Shown in pieces: positions 23,074 through 34,922 of a stretch of 64,000 nt of DNA. Location of the stretch: positions 8,133,501 to 8,197,500 of the forward strand of contig JAQMRL010000011.1 in the NCBI GenBank assembly GCA_035578175.1, read 5' to 3'. The position numbers and the translations under genes are program-made. Under the pieces are notes generated by a model that was not told where the DNA came from, ran no database searches, and saw only the letters and a list, made by a program, of their open reading frames with translations. The stretch is from Catonia carolina (taxonomy: Eukaryota > Arthropoda > Insecta > Hemiptera > Achilidae). Every line of letters begins with the position of its first letter. Position 1 is the stretch's first letter.

Positions 23074-23631
23074 CACGCTGACTACCATACTAAATTTTGT
23101 GTCACTTATGCAGGGCCATCGTAATTTTTTATTTTTTCATATTTTATTAATTTTTTTGTCATTTTACGTATTTTATTTAATAACAAATACTATTTATTTT
23201 TGTAAAATAAAGTTGTGACATACTTTGGATCACATGGTTTGCTGGAATGAATTTACATTTCAGAGCCATGTGACCCATTTTTGTGTCACAATAAAAAATG
23301 TAATAGACAACAGGGTTTAGTTGCAAAGTATTCTAGACTATTTAAATCAACCAAAATAACCAAAAGAAATAATAAAATTAAAAATAATAGCAGCATTCTA
23401 GTAGTGTACAACAAGAAAAACTAACTGTATACGCAATATCCTATTATTTGAGAAAGGTCAACTATAACAGGCTAAGTGTACAATATCACTCTCTGAAACC
23501 ATAGCTTTTGAAACCACATTAGTAATACATGACTCAAAAATGAGTAATGTACTGTGACTCATTTTCGATGCGCATGGCCCATTTTTAAAGACAAGTGTGA
23601 CACATATTTGAGTCACATAGCAGTCAATGTG
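23074..23631. mobile_element. piggyBac-like MITE with TTAA target sites
   Basis: TTAA flanks both ends (23070-23073 and 23632-23635). The left end CACGCTGACTACCAT and the inverted right end CACATTGACTGCTATGTGAC match with few differences. The interior has repeated words of the GTGACNCATTT/ATGTGACCCATTT kind and no transposase. TTAA targets and ends of this type fit piggyBac-derived non-autonomous elements. Confidence 0.6.
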
Positions 23632-23635
23632 TTAA

Positions 23636-24629
23636 TAAGTAGGCTGGGAAGCCAGAAAAAATACAGTACAGTCCAGAACAATAATTTGAGGAGAGACTGT
23701 ACACCAATGTTAACTGTAAGTGGGCAGGACTGTGCAATTTATATTTTTGTAATTTCCCAACATGATTTATTGGTTTTACTTTTAACACTCTCAAATAATA
23801 TTACTTTGATATATTCCTTTTTGCTTCTAATGTAAATTTAATATAGAATAAATCTTTATATAAAATTATGGTGGAAAACTGCAATTTAGTTTATCCAGTT
23901 CCGGCCCTGTCAACTTTGGATAAACGAGTTATCAGTATAGTATATTTTAAATAATACATAAATTTACCTGATACTCCGCAAATGTTTCTAGTAATTACCA
24001 AATTAACTCTTTTTAATTTTATAACAATATTGTTTAACAAATGAGACACCTGTTAAAATAAGAATTACTAACATTTATGAGATATTTCTGACGTATTAAT
24101 TGTTATCTACTGTTTACATACTTGAAAAAAATATGCGTTTAAATTATTTATTAATTATATAGGTAGCTTCTATTAGTTTCTAAAGAATTTTAATAATAAT
24201 TTGTTTTTTTTTTAGTTTAGTTCGGTTATTAACGATATAACAGCTCAGTTATTAGTAACTGCGGAGGGTAATGTTATGGTGGGTTTTAACTCGTAAAAAT
24301 TTACAGACCCTGACCTCCATGTTTTGGGGTAGTGAAATACTACTACATTAGAAAAATGGCCAATTAATTTTTTAAAAAGTATTAGGCATACTTATTTTTG
24401 TATTTTTTTTAAAAGTAAGGTATTTAAAAATTTTTATTGTTTTAATCCGTAATCTGGTTTTCTAAACCTTAGGGATACCTAATTTTGTCACCAGTTTTAA
24501 GTTTATTTTAGTTACTATTAATATTATTACTGAGTATTCTATTAATTTACTAGTTTTGAAAATTAGTAGTAAGTAATCTTTGTGTTAATTTTTATTGTAT
24601 TGTACATTTTGGTGACGAAATAAAATATA
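23636..24629. other. Gene-free AT-rich stretch
   Basis: Nothing firm. 24220-24300 weakly recalls the SINE1 body (CAGCTCAGTTATTAGTAACT) but lacks a tRNA head. Confidence 0.35.
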
Positions 24630-25676
24630 CAGCCGTGGACAAAATCAATGCATTACTTTGAAAGATTTTAAATGGTTTCACAGTATCTTGATGAAGCATT
24701 GTGCGGTTCCAAGCTCCGTGTAGTTGTGGGGTGAAGGGTACGGGCGTGGTATATTGAATGAGTGACGCATGCTGGGAGAACGATTGTTGTATTACTCTGA
24801 TATAAAACTTTCATTTTCAAACTTTCCGTATTTAATATATTTGTTTGTATTTATTACATTTATTTATTTACATATTTTGATATAAATTGGTAAGTTAAAT
24901 ATTATGAATCCAACCAAGTTAATAACCCAGTAGGTATTTTTTAAATTAATGCGCCGGATGATAAGAATATTTTTTTAGTCTAGTTAGTACACGCTACCAC
25001 ACAAATGCAGCAGCAGTGAAACACTACTAACACTCATTCATTCTGTCACTACTATAACAATGCACTGCATTCCTTCCAACTACACAGAGCTGGGACTCAA
25101 GAAATAGGTATTAACCGTATGATCTGGTCAGCCAACAGCCCAGACTTAAATCCTATTGAGCACGTTCTGGTTATGCTTAAAAAAAGAGTTCTTCAATGTA
25201 ATGTAGTGAATCTTCAGCAGCTGTGTCATGTATCACAACAAGAATGAGGGAAAATTCAGGAAGACATCTAAAACTTGACTCAATGATGGATGCTAACTGT
25301 AATTAAGGCAACAGGGGCTGCACTTGTTACTGAATTACTGATTCATTATATCACATAATAATGATTTACCTACTTCTAATTTTTTCCTTTATATATAAAC
25401 TAAATATGGAAAATTTTCATTTAATACTGTAAGTAACCCTTCCGTTTTTGTTAAATAAAATTTTGTTTTAAAGCTAATTTATCTTATTTTTTCAATAACT
25501 TAACCGTAAATCAAATTTACAACACTAATTTTCTGTTAAAAAATATTAAATATTGTTTACAATTATGATACAAAGAATACCTAACAGAAACAGAAATGAA
25601 CCTGGCACAATGAAGAAAATAATTTTTTGCACTTCGCTCAAAATCTTACATGATGTGTTAATTTTGTCCAGGACTT
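24630..25676 (+). mobile_element. Decayed Tc1-like transposon
   Basis: The left end CAGCCGTGGACAAAATCAAT and, inverted at the right end, an AGTCCTGGACAAAATTAA-type sequence are similar TIRs next to TA. At ~25085-25190 the plus strand still reads MIWSANSPDLNPIEHV, the hallmark of the Tc1 third catalytic region, followed by stops. Most of the transposase is lost. Confidence 0.65.
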
Positions 25677-26356
25677 TATTATATGTTATATAAAATATAA
25701 TTCCTTTATTACTTATAATGTAAATTAGTTAAGAGTATATATTTTAAAAGACAAAAGAATTTTTTAAGTCGTATAATAGGCTTTATTCTTTTTTTTTACA
25801 GTAAGGTTAACAATATAAATGATTTTCACTGTGAGACAGTTGACAGAAATATTTTCAGAACTGGGACTATATTGTCTTGGATTTTATAAAAGATAAAAAA
25901 ACAAAAAGTCATAAAAATTTTCTTTAAAGAATAGGTAAGGAGTACTGTAATTGAGAAGAAATATAGTAATATATAAAGTATTTATTATACAAGGATATGC
26001 AGGAAAAATGTATGAGAAAAGTGAAGACTGGAGAATTAAGTATGGATTGCTATAAGGTACATGGGAATTGGTTATAAAAAAGGACAGTGTATTTTCTTCA
26101 TTATTGTGCATTATTATTTTTGATAAAATACACAAAGAATACTAATAGAATGATTTGGAAGAAAACTAAAGTTTGGTTATTTTGAGTATGGTGTCATGAT
26201 CTGGGAAGATTATAAAAAATTGCAGATGACGAACTACGAATCGCAAAAATGGACAAAATAAAGAAACCCAAATTATGTAAATGTGATTCTTATTGGTTAG
26301 AACTTAGAAAAGATTATGGAGAAATTATATGGACTGATAATAAATGAAAAAAAAAA
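25677..26356. other. AT-rich gene-free stretch
   Basis: Nothing recognised. Confidence 0.4.
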
Positions 26357-26742
26357 GTGAGGAAAGTGTTAAATTAATTGCACTCGATCTGTTGGTTCCA
26401 GGGCTACAAAAAATAGTTCTGTTTCTTATCACATAGTCAGCCAATTTTATGACTGAACTATTTAAGAACAGAAGAGGTAGAAGTGTAAAAGACATTAGTT
26501 AGAGTTATCTCTTCTGAGAGTAATGAATTTCACTATACAGCCAGACCCCATGGTCAATGAAGTGTAGATGTCATTTGAATGGTGGAAAATGGGTGCTTTT
26601 CGGAGGGCCTGGCAAGCTGATAAGCATACACTTTCAACTCAGTGAGGAAGGCATGGTAAACCCCCTCACTTCTCGTTTTTACTCAGTAAAATCTCTGGAG
26701 GTTCAAACCAGCCTTTCGGCTGTTAACCTAACAACAAAAATA
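26357..26742 (+). repeat. Interspersed repeat family R3, copy 2
   Basis: Matches 713-1092: GCACTCGATCTGTTGGTTCC near the start and GAGGAAGGCATGGTAAACCC and CAGCCTTTCGGCTGTTAACC at the end, then an A-rich tail. The 81-codon frame here is a by-product of the repeat. Confidence 0.65.
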
Positions 26743-28432
26743 AGAGAAAAACTGAACCAACAAAAAAAAAAGAAAAGATTTGAATTGTGTTCGGTATTTT
26801 GAAGCAGACTGATTTAATTTTCATTCCATATAATAAAAATAGGTTTAATTCATTCATGTGCTGTGCAAGCTTCACAAAGGATATACCTCAGGTTTGAAGT
26901 TGTTTTTAGAAAATAAATGTAACAGTTAAATTTAGAGATTGGGCGTTGTGACTTGTAATTAAAATGTCTGTTAATAAACAGATTAGTCACAAATATGTAT
27001 CACTGGACCTCTGAAAATTTTATCTGTTAATAAAATTAGTTCTACTTCCATATTATAATAATTGCCAAATACTATATATTTTAGACAATATTATTGAATA
27101 GTATTTACACTGAGTATTTTTCCCTGAGAATCATACATAAAAAATGTTGTCCTAGTAACTATTAATTATGTAGTACAATTTTATTTATCCACACCCTGTT
27201 TTTAATTGATCTTTTGCATTATCCAAACCAACTGGATATCAGGATGTTATAAACATTTTTCCTATTTACAGTACTTCTAATATGATATTCTATGAATTAA
27301 TTAGTACTATACAATATCTTACAAATTGTACCTGTACTGCGTACATTTTGCCACATATTAATATAAAAATTATAATTAAGTACATTAGAGATAAAATAAA
27401 TAAACAAAGTTAAAGCACAATCATTTTAACTATAAATAAATGCACTGTATCACGTTTTTACTTTTGACAATATCTAAATAACATATGATTTTGAATTAAT
27501 TTGGACCGGCATTTTAACCATAAACATTCCTTTATGACGTTGAGTCATGTATAATAGTTCTACATGTCTATTCTTAAAAGAAAGAGAAGATGTTTTCAAT
27601 ATGGGATATACCTAAACTATGATTTATTGTAACAATGTCCTACAAACTTTACTCTTCCCTTACAAGTCTCTCACTGACTTACCGTTGAACAAAATAATTA
27701 ACTACCCAGAATTAAGTTAAATCAGATAATACAAACTGTCCTTAAATAATTTCATAATAGGTGATAATAAATTTGCATCATTTTTAATCAACTTCAACAT
27801 AATAAACGGCAGAATAAAAATTCCTAATTGTACAAACAAAAGAAAACAACGTATAATTTTATGGTTAGATTCCTTTTTTTGCATTTGATCATAATAAGTG
27901 GCTGATAACAATAACCAGTAAACGCAATATGCCGTGCTTACTGTATGTATTTATTATTTAATAATATGAAATATTTACCTTATCTAGTTCAGTCAATTCT
28001 TATGTAGTATTCTCTTTTTATAATTTCATTACATATTATAAAATTAGATAAAACATTTCATATTTCCTTTTTTTATAATTATGTGGCTTTAAGAATCACA
28101 TTTACAAAAATACTGTGTGACTATTGATGAAAATATTTAAAAAAACACAAATTTGAACTGATAATCATAAGAAATCTTATCATTGTTAAAATAAATGTAC
28201 TATTGTTTGAATAGAGATTGTTAAAAATGTGATCCGAGATAAAGTAATACGAAAATGTTGCTTTATTAACTTGTGCTAATTACTGTTTCCTTAATGAAAG
28301 AATTGGCGTTGTTTAAAGGAACCTTTAAACAAAGTTTAATCTGATTTCTGGGTTATAATTTTCTTATCCTGTAGTTCTCTCAAAATACTTCTACTCCATG
28401 CAATAACTTGGAATAGTATGGGTTTCTGCCCA
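26743..28432. other. AT-rich gene-free stretch
   Basis: About 1.7 kb. A 64-codon minus frame at 27717-27911 has a hydrophobic segment but no homology I can name. It is not called a gene. Confidence 0.4.
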
Positions 28433-28819
28433 TAACAGACAGGTGGAGTGTCAAATTATTTACACTTAATCGGTTCTTTGCAAGGCTAAAATAAATAGTT
28501 CTGTTTCTTATCACATGGTCAGCCAATTAAATGACTGAATCGTTTAAGAACAGAAGAGGTAGAGGTGTAAAAGACACTAATCAGAGTTATCTCCTCTGAA
28601 AGTAATGAATTTCACTATACAGCCAGACCCTGTGGTGACTGAAGTGAAGGTGTCATTTGCAGAGTGGAAAATATGCTTTTCAGAGGGCCCGGCATGCTGA
28701 TAAGCGTACTTTTCCACTCAGCGAGGAAGGCAATTGAAAACCACCTCACTCCTTGTTTTACTTAGTAAAACCTCTACAGGTTCAAACCAGCCTTTCGGCT
28801 GATGACCTAAACAACAACA
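28433..28819 (+). repeat. Interspersed repeat family R3, copy 3
   Basis: Same landmarks as copies 1 and 2. The 3' end reads CAGCCTTTCGGCTGATGACC then an ACAACAA tail. Confidence 0.65.
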
Positions 28820-28889
28820 GTATGGGTTTAATTATAAAGCTTTCTGCAGTTTCTACTTATCAGTTACCTTAAATTGTTTTCTGTGTTAA

Positions 28890-29360
28890 TTTTTTTTGAG
28901 TTAACAGTTGACTTCATCAGAACCCGCAAGAAAAGGTTTGGTGGCTTGAGATCAGGAGATCGTGGTGGCCATTCTGTTAAAAACAGTATATTCTCTGTAG
29001 CAATTTAGTCTGGTTTTGTTATAAATAAAAATAAAATTGATCATGACACATTCAGGAAACAAATTTTCAGTTTGAAAGTTAAGTCCATAGAAGTAGTTGA
29101 GCCCCCGAAAAGAATTTTCTCTCAAAAAGAAAGAGAAAGATCATGTTAATGAAAGAATGGTGGGCAAAGGCTAAGGAATTAGGAAACATCCGGATGAAGA
29201 AATAATGAAGGTGTGGCCATCTGGGTTTATCCACAAAATAGAGCAAAATTAATTTCAATACCTTATATTAATTTTTTACTTAAATAATTTACATAAATAT
29301 TCTACCTGTTGAATTAAAAAAAAATAACTTAATTTAATGAAGTCAACTGACGTTAAACAT
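28890..29360 (-). pseudogene. Fragment of a Tc1/mariner-superfamily transposase
   Basis: The minus strand at ~28905-28985 reads EWPPRSPDLKPPNLFL, the third-catalytic-region motif of the insect 'WPPRSPDLTP' transposases (here with D replaced by N in the last position). GTTGACTTCAT near 28906 recurs inverted near 29340 (ATGAAGTCAAC), possibly as element ends. Nothing else of the gene survives. Confidence 0.5.
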
Positions 29361-29531
29361 AAAAAAAGTTATTTCAGACTCTACTTTTTGTGTTTTATGT
29401 TAGATATCGTTAAAACTATGAATGATACACTTCTGGGACCTGATTTATTTAATTTTCCAGGTTAATAATATAAAAATCCACCAAGTTTTTTTCTTAGTCT
29501 AAGCCCCAAGAGTTTTAGTGTAGTCTTATTT

Positions 29532-29757
29532 CACTGTGGTGACTGAATTCCAGGTGAAATCTTTTACCAGCTGAAACACGTCAAGGAAGTGTTTCTGGAC
29601 CTCATTTCACTGTCGTAACTGAATTCCAGGTGAAATCTTTCACCAGCTGAAACACGTCAAGGAAGTGTTTCTGGACCTCATTTCACTGTCGTAACTGAAT
29701 TCCAGGTGAAATCTTTCACCAGTCGAAACACGTCAAGGTAATGTTTCTGGACCTATG
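29532..29757. repeat. Three-unit ~76-bp tandem repeat with paired hairpins
   Basis: Three units begin CACTGTGGTGACTGAATTCC or CACTGTCGTAACTGAATTCC. Each contains two dyads: GGTGAAATCTTTCACC (weaker in unit 1) and GAAACAC...GTGTTTC with a nine-base loop. Units 2 and 3 are nearly identical, so the expansion looks recent. No function is evident. Confidence 0.75.
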
Positions 29758-30107
29758 TTTATGCGGACACTTATTGCTATTTTCAGCTATAAAATACAAG
29801 CCTTCGAGTTAGCCATTGAATTTTGAATCTCGTATATTATCAATAATACAGTTTTATAAATTAACCTATACGATAAACATTTCCCAATATTTTTTATGTA
29901 TGAAATGTTTATGCAATGTTATCTTGAATGTAATGTTTATATTTATTTTAAAATATAAACATTATATTTATTAAAAATTTAATATTGTACAAAATCGACA
30001 ATGTATGGATAACACTGTAAAAACCACTAATTTGTAGTTTACAGTATCACTGTCAGTTTATGAAATTGTACTAATAATGAATTTATAATATGTTGGATAA
30101 AAAGTAG
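29758..30107. other. AT-rich stretch with a short dyad
   Basis: No gene. AATGTTTATATTTATTTTAA and its near-inverse TTTTAAAATATAAACATT form a dyad at ~29932-29965. Confidence 0.4.
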
Positions 30108-30689
30108 TTACTTGAGTCATGAGTTTCTCTTTGGTTTTAAAAAGGGGAAAAGGGGGAAAAGCATCAGTACGCATGCGCGACTGCTTTAATTTTAATGCAA
30201 CCAACATAATAGCATACACTATACTCAGAGCACATACAGTATAACACGAAACCTTTTGTAGGTTAACTGTATGAATATAACTTGGTTACCGCAAACAGAA
30301 ATCTTGGTTTCTATGGGGGTCCAAAGTGGAGTTGGGTTTGGTTGCGGTGAGGCAGAGCAGTGACAGATGGGCAAATAGTCTAATCCAATAGTCCTGGTAA
30401 AACCACGAAGAATTTTGGAAGACTATAGATGAATCAGAGAGACATCTGGAGTAAAGTAGATGAGAACAGCTCGCAACAGGAAAATATGGAATAAATCACA
30501 ATTATTATTATAGTAGGGCTAAAGGAGGAGTGAGCCAGTTAATCAGTTAGTGGTATCTCATGTTTGTATATTGCATAGATATAGATAGGTTAGATAAAAA
30601 TTAAAATATTTTTGTGAACTTCTAAACTGAGGATTATGATGTAAGATTAAGAAATAAAATTAAATTCTATTACACTTGTCTCTTCTTTT

Positions 30690-30900
30690 TTCAACCAAGG
30701 ATTAGGCCACAGCCTGTTTCGAACTCACAAACAGTATATCATCTATCTCCATCTTCTCCTAGGTCTACCAACATCCCTTTTACCTTCTAGATCATACCAG
30801 TGTGCCTGCTTAGGTATCATGTGATTCGACATCCTTGCCATGTGCTGTCTCCAACTTTGGCAATAATCCTTTATCTCTTTGTTTAAGTTGTAAATTCCTA
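30690..30900 (-). pseudogene. Non-LTR retrotransposon tail
   Basis: Minus strand: WRQHMARMSNHMIPKQAHWY, then EGKRDVGRPRRRWR, then a NRLWPNPW ending. This is the LINE post-RT region, related to those at ~20530 and ~50520. Truncated, no RT core. Confidence 0.65.
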
Positions 30901-31044
30901 TTACATTTCTCAAAAATGAATATTTTTAAAAAACCTGTAATAATTTTTATGGGATTTTCTTGAATTACTACAATATTCCATGTGCTGCAGTAGAGGGTAT
31001 ATATCAGGATTAAATAACTTATCTTAAATAGATATCATAATATT

Positions 31045-32303
31045 CCCTTCTATGGTAGAATTACAGCTTTTGCTGATGATATTGCATTTATCTATGCAAG
31101 CGATGACTGGTCGCAAATTAATGATTTTATATCACATGATTTAGTATTGCTAAGAAAATGGTCTGAGACAAATGGAATGGTAGTAAATGCATCAAAAACA
31201 AAAATAATTAGTTTTGACTTGGTGTCAATTTCGATCGTGATATTAAATAACAACGTTTGTTCCGATCCTGTTGGATGCAGCTGCGAAGTAATTGAACAGG
31301 TAAAATAAATAAAATATTTAGGAGTGATTCTTGATGATAGGGTCTCCTTTAGAAATCATGTAAATCAGCTTCATTCTGATATCAGTAAATCAATTTGGGC
31401 ATTTTATTTCTTAAGAAACCTTTGTGGCTTAAATCTAATGAGATCTTTCCTTTGGTTCAATCTCGTCTTCAGTATGCTCTTGAATTTTGGAGTGGGGGTA
31501 CTCATGTTAAACTAATAAATAAATTGTTTGTAACTCAAAAATATTTCATTAAAATATTATTATTTAAACATCAGAGAGACAGTACTGTTAATGATTTTAA
31601 AAATTTATGTATCTTACCCATTAAAAACTTATTTATTTTTAAAGTTTTAAAACTATTTTATAAAAAAAGTGGCAACAGAGGTAATGAAAACTTATATCAC
31701 AGAACTAGAGGTTCAAGCCAACAACTTTTTGTAAGACCGAAAGTTAATAAATCCTTTTTTGCTAAAACTTTTGTTTATTTAGGTTCGAAGTGTTTTAATC
31801 TGTTGCCTATTGAAATTAAAAATAGCTTAAACATGTTAATATTTTCAAGAAAGGTTAAAGATTGACTCAATGACATAACTGATGTTGATTCACTTGTAAG
31901 AATTATTGGTTAGCGTTGGTGTTTTACCGTTGCTGACTTACAGTGCTTGCTATTCAGTCCTTGTAGGAGTTTACTGATCTTGGTAAATAATACAACAATA
32001 ATAACTGATTTTAGTGTTAGTCATGTATAGGTGAATATCTGCTCTGAAGACTGACGGCTTGGTTAATATTGTTGTTTAAAAAAATATATTTAACATGCGC
32101 TGTAGCTGCTGCTACAATTTGAATTGTTATTTGTAGTGGATGACGACATTTGATTTGTAATTCATTTGTAAACTTGTTTTTATGTATTTTGTTTTTTTTT
32201 AATATAACCACCGTTTACTTGAGTTGGTGGTTATTTATTTCTAGTAGATAAGATATAATTTTGTATTTGTATCAAGTGGAATAAATAAATATTATTATTA
32301 TAT
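31045..32303 (+). pseudogene. 5'-truncated non-LTR retrotransposon
   Basis: Begins inside the reverse transcriptase: TAFADDIAFIYA at ~31061 is the catalytic (F/Y)xDD motif. KYLGVILDDRVSFRNHVNQL follows at ~31311. After a frameshift (~31400) the C-terminal region continues as LQYALEFWSGG...LFVTQKYFIKILL up to the stop at 31863. A TAA interrupts it at ~31305. The 3' UTR ends in AATAAATAAATATTATTATT, an ATT-repeat tail of CR1/jockey kind. It is nested in the split R4 copy. Confidence 0.8.
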
Positions 32304-32644
32304 GGAATAGTTATCCTCTGGTTAACCTATGTGTTTTTTGAAAACTACCTAGTTTTAAAACGTGGTCGGACTACTCATAGTGCTGAATGAAATCTAATAT
32401 GCAATGTAATAAAATGTTGTGAAGTTGAAGCTAAACAAAAATGCCTTTCCGTGCTTCTTAACAAAAATTCCCTCGAGTGGTAACAAATGCGGGTACCTAT
32501 AATAACAACAAAAAAATGTCCCTTTTTAACCACTTCATACGTTTCCCATTTAAACAATACTGTGTTATTAAATTGAACCTACTGTGGCTAGTTATAAAAA
32601 GAAATAAGAATTAAGGCATTTTTTGGAATAAGAAAACATAGCAG

Positions 32645-33223
32645 TATGTTCCCTTTTTCCGTAGAACAGTTTAAAATGTCCGCCATGTTTCAAACTATAA
32701 CCTACCAAAATTTCATTTCAATATTTCTACTCTAGGTGGCAGCACGTTAGTTTAACTGACAACATGTTCCTTCATAAATATTTTTAAAAAAATTCCTTCA
32801 TGAATATAAGTTTAATATGTTTGCTTGGTTGCTTTAGTATCTTTCCTGTTGATGTTGTTATTTTATAGTTATAATCCATCTGAAATGAATATTCCTGTTG
32901 AAGAAATTGTAAAAAATGAAATTTTGTTTCTTATTCCATTAAGATTTCTTCAGAACATTGCATAATACATAAAAGAGGTGTTAATATTGTATTAATATTA
33001 AGAGGTGTTAACCTTGTAGTGTCACATACTAGGTTTTACAAGTAATATTTTTATCTGTTAAGTATAATAAAAACACATTTTTCATTTTTTAAACTGTAAT
33101 TCCGTTTATATACTCTAAATACATGTAGAAAATAAATAATTTCATAAGAAAACTGTCTAGGTTATTACGGTAGTACAAGGTACAAACAATGAGCACAGTG
33201 CGTTCTGTGGAAAAGGGGTACAT
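32645..33223. mobile_element. Candidate non-autonomous DNA element
   Basis: The left end TGTTCCCTTTTTCCGTAGAA and the inverted right end TGTACCCCTTTTCCACAGAA match at about 16 of 20 places. Both abut TA. No transposase is seen. A third, solitary copy of the end (TGTTCCCTTCTTCCGGAGAA) lies at ~33418, right beside the 3' end of CM4. Confidence 0.4.
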
Positions 33224-33450
33224 AACATCATTTTTTATTGGTTATAATATTTTTAAAAATTTCTGTAACTCAAAAAAATTACCATAATTCCTTGTTACAA
33301 AACTCTTGAAATTAGTTAAATTATCAATATTCATGCACAAGAAAGAATATTTGGATAAGATATAGCGTAACTTAACTATTTAACAGCACTTTTTTCTCAA
33401 AACATACTTTTAGCTTATGTTCCCTTCTTCCGGAGAATGCCTCAATTGTA

Positions 33451-34386
33451 TCAAATCTTTCCTTTTCTTTTTATTTCATCCAGTCTTTCTTTTACTTGCT
33501 TGGCATATTTTTTTTCTATTTCCCCCCACGGTGGACAGTTAAACAATTCCATATTCTTTTTATCATGTACAAGAAACTTGTCACATAAAGTCATTAGACC
33601 TCGCGCTAAACCAACACGATGTAACGGTTGAGAAAAATTACTTCTTTTTTTTTGTTTTGGAAATAAATCACCTGCCAATTGAAAACAATACTCTTCTGAA
33701 ACAAATGGTGCTAACAAAAATAAATTAACAGAAGTCATTTCTTGGTGTGTTGCAAATTCTTTTCTAATTTTTGGTAATTTTCTAATTTCATGTGGTATGT
33801 AAAGATTATCTTTAAATTGGTTTGCATTCCAGTCTGAAATCAGGGAGTATTGAATAACTTTCATCGCTTCTAAAATATCTTGAAAAATGGTTTTTAATCT
33901 CTTTCCGGTTGTGTGAATCTTCTCCATGTGCGGTTCTTTGTCTGCTGCTTCTAGGATTTCATTGATTCGTCTTTTGACCTCTTTCATAATTATTATTTCT
34001 TCGGTCTTATTTTCTACAGGTAACCCTCTTATCCATTTATAAGCAGCTAATTCTTGAGCTATATAAATGAAACGAATTGTTAAGGAAAATTGAACTTGAA
34101 GTGTATATTCTTGTTTTAAAACCCTGTCTTTTTTTCTCATTTTATTTTCAAATGAGACATCTTCAAATCTGTTATTTCTTGCTTTAATGGTCTCGTTAAT
34201 CTTAGGCCTACTTACACTCTTTGTATCAATATCTTCATATCCGTACTCATCAGTATTAGGCCAAAATCTTGAACGGGTTATTGACTCCCCTCTGCTGTCT
34301 ACTTCTGTTTTAATGTAGTGCAACCAGTTTAAATTTATCAATATGAAAAAGTTTAAAAAATTGAAGTTGATTCTAAAGTAAATCAT
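33451..34386 (-). CDS. CM4: long, divergent secreted chorismate-mutase-like protein
   Basis: 311 aa, the longest paralogue. The N-terminal hydrophobic stretch (FNFLNFFILINLNWL, 8-22) reads as a signal peptide. About 75 extra polar residues separate it from the AroQ-gamma-like core (~100-270), which has AAYKW at 114-118, ILEAMKVIQYSLISDW at 171-186, and Cys234 and Cys268. Lys117 is kept, and Arg208 may stand for the last Arg. The first Arg is shifted by one (Arg105), no Arg matches the second position, the Thr is Met175 and the Glu is Gln179. A highly charged Lys/Glu C-terminal tail (~275-311) follows. The ATG is the first after an acceptor (AG at 34406-34407). Probably a fold-keeping paralogue with altered or lost catalysis; the function is unknown. 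Confidence 0.6.
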   Translation of the reverse strand: MIYFRINFNFLNFFILINLNWLHYIKTEVDSRGESITRSRFWPNTDEYGYEDIDTKSVSRPKINETIKARNNRFEDVSFENKMRKKDRVLKQEYTLQVQFSLTIRFIYIAQELAAYKWIRGLPVENKTEEIIIMKEVKRRINEILEAADKEPHMEKIHTTGKRLKTIFQDILEAMKVIQYSLISDWNANQFKDNLYIPHEIRKLPKIRKEFATHQEMTSVNLFLLAPFVSEEYCFQLAGDLFPKQKKRSNFSQPLHRVGLARGLMTLCDKFLVHDKKNMELFNCPPWGEIEKKYAKQVKERLDEIKRKGKI

Positions 34387-34405
34387 AGTTTCTTAATTTC
34401 TGGTC

Positions 34406-34420
34406 CTAAAATAAAAAAAA
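34406..34420 (-). promoter_or_regulatory. Intron acceptor before CM4
   Basis: The minus strand has a long T-rich tract ending TTTATTTTAG/GACCAG, 19 nt before the ATG. Confidence 0.5.
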
Positions 34421-34558
34421 TATAAAGTTTACATCACTAACATTACGTGTCATAAGACTGAATTTAAACTTCATGAAAGACTAAGCCAGGCCCATTATTC
34501 AGGTCAGTTAATCAGTACAAAACTACGTATGAAAAAAATCACTATATTATGTTATACA

Positions 34559-34922
34559 CCTACCGGGTTGGTCTAGAGGTAAAGTCGTCGCCAAAATCAG
34601 CTGTTTAACAGCTGATTTTCGGAGACGAAGGTTCGTGGTTCAAATCATAGCAAAGGTATACGTTTATACGGATTTAAATACTAGACAGTGGTTGCCGGTG
34701 TACTTTGATGGTTGGGGTTCAATTAACCATATGCTCTCAGGAGTGGTCGACTTGGGTCTGTACAAGACTACACCACATTTACACATCATACACATCATCC
34801 TCATCTCATTGGGTCATGGGGTTGCCTGTACAAGACTACACCTCATTTACACATCATCTTCATCTAATTGGGTCATGGGGTTTGCTTATTGTTCTGAATT
34901 GAGCAGATTGCAACGTACAAAT
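34559..34922 (+). mobile_element. SINE2 copy with internal duplication
   Basis: Full SINE2 from the GGTTGGTCTAGAGGTAAAGT head to the GCAACGTACAAATATTA end. About 60 bp of the body (TGTACAAGACTACACC through TCATGGGGTTG) is present twice in tandem. The two 65-107-codon frames here belong to the SINE. Confidence 0.8.

Larger units (their letters stand above)
30108..32560 (+). repeat. Repeat family R4, copy split by retrotransposon debris
   Basis: 30108-30303 matches 54597-54795, and ~32340-32560 matches ~54796-54975. Shared words include AGCATCAGTACGCATGCGCG, CCTTTTGTAGGTTAACTGTA and GTTGTGAAGTTGAAGCTAAA. The ~2 kb in between is later insertion and contains the RT remnants listed separately. 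R4's class is unknown. Confidence 0.55.

Noticed and set aside
29532..29757. Hammerhead-ribozyme satellite (GAAACACGTC in each unit)
   Set aside because: The GAAA and GTC parts occur, but the required CUGANGA core is absent upstream and no stem I forms.
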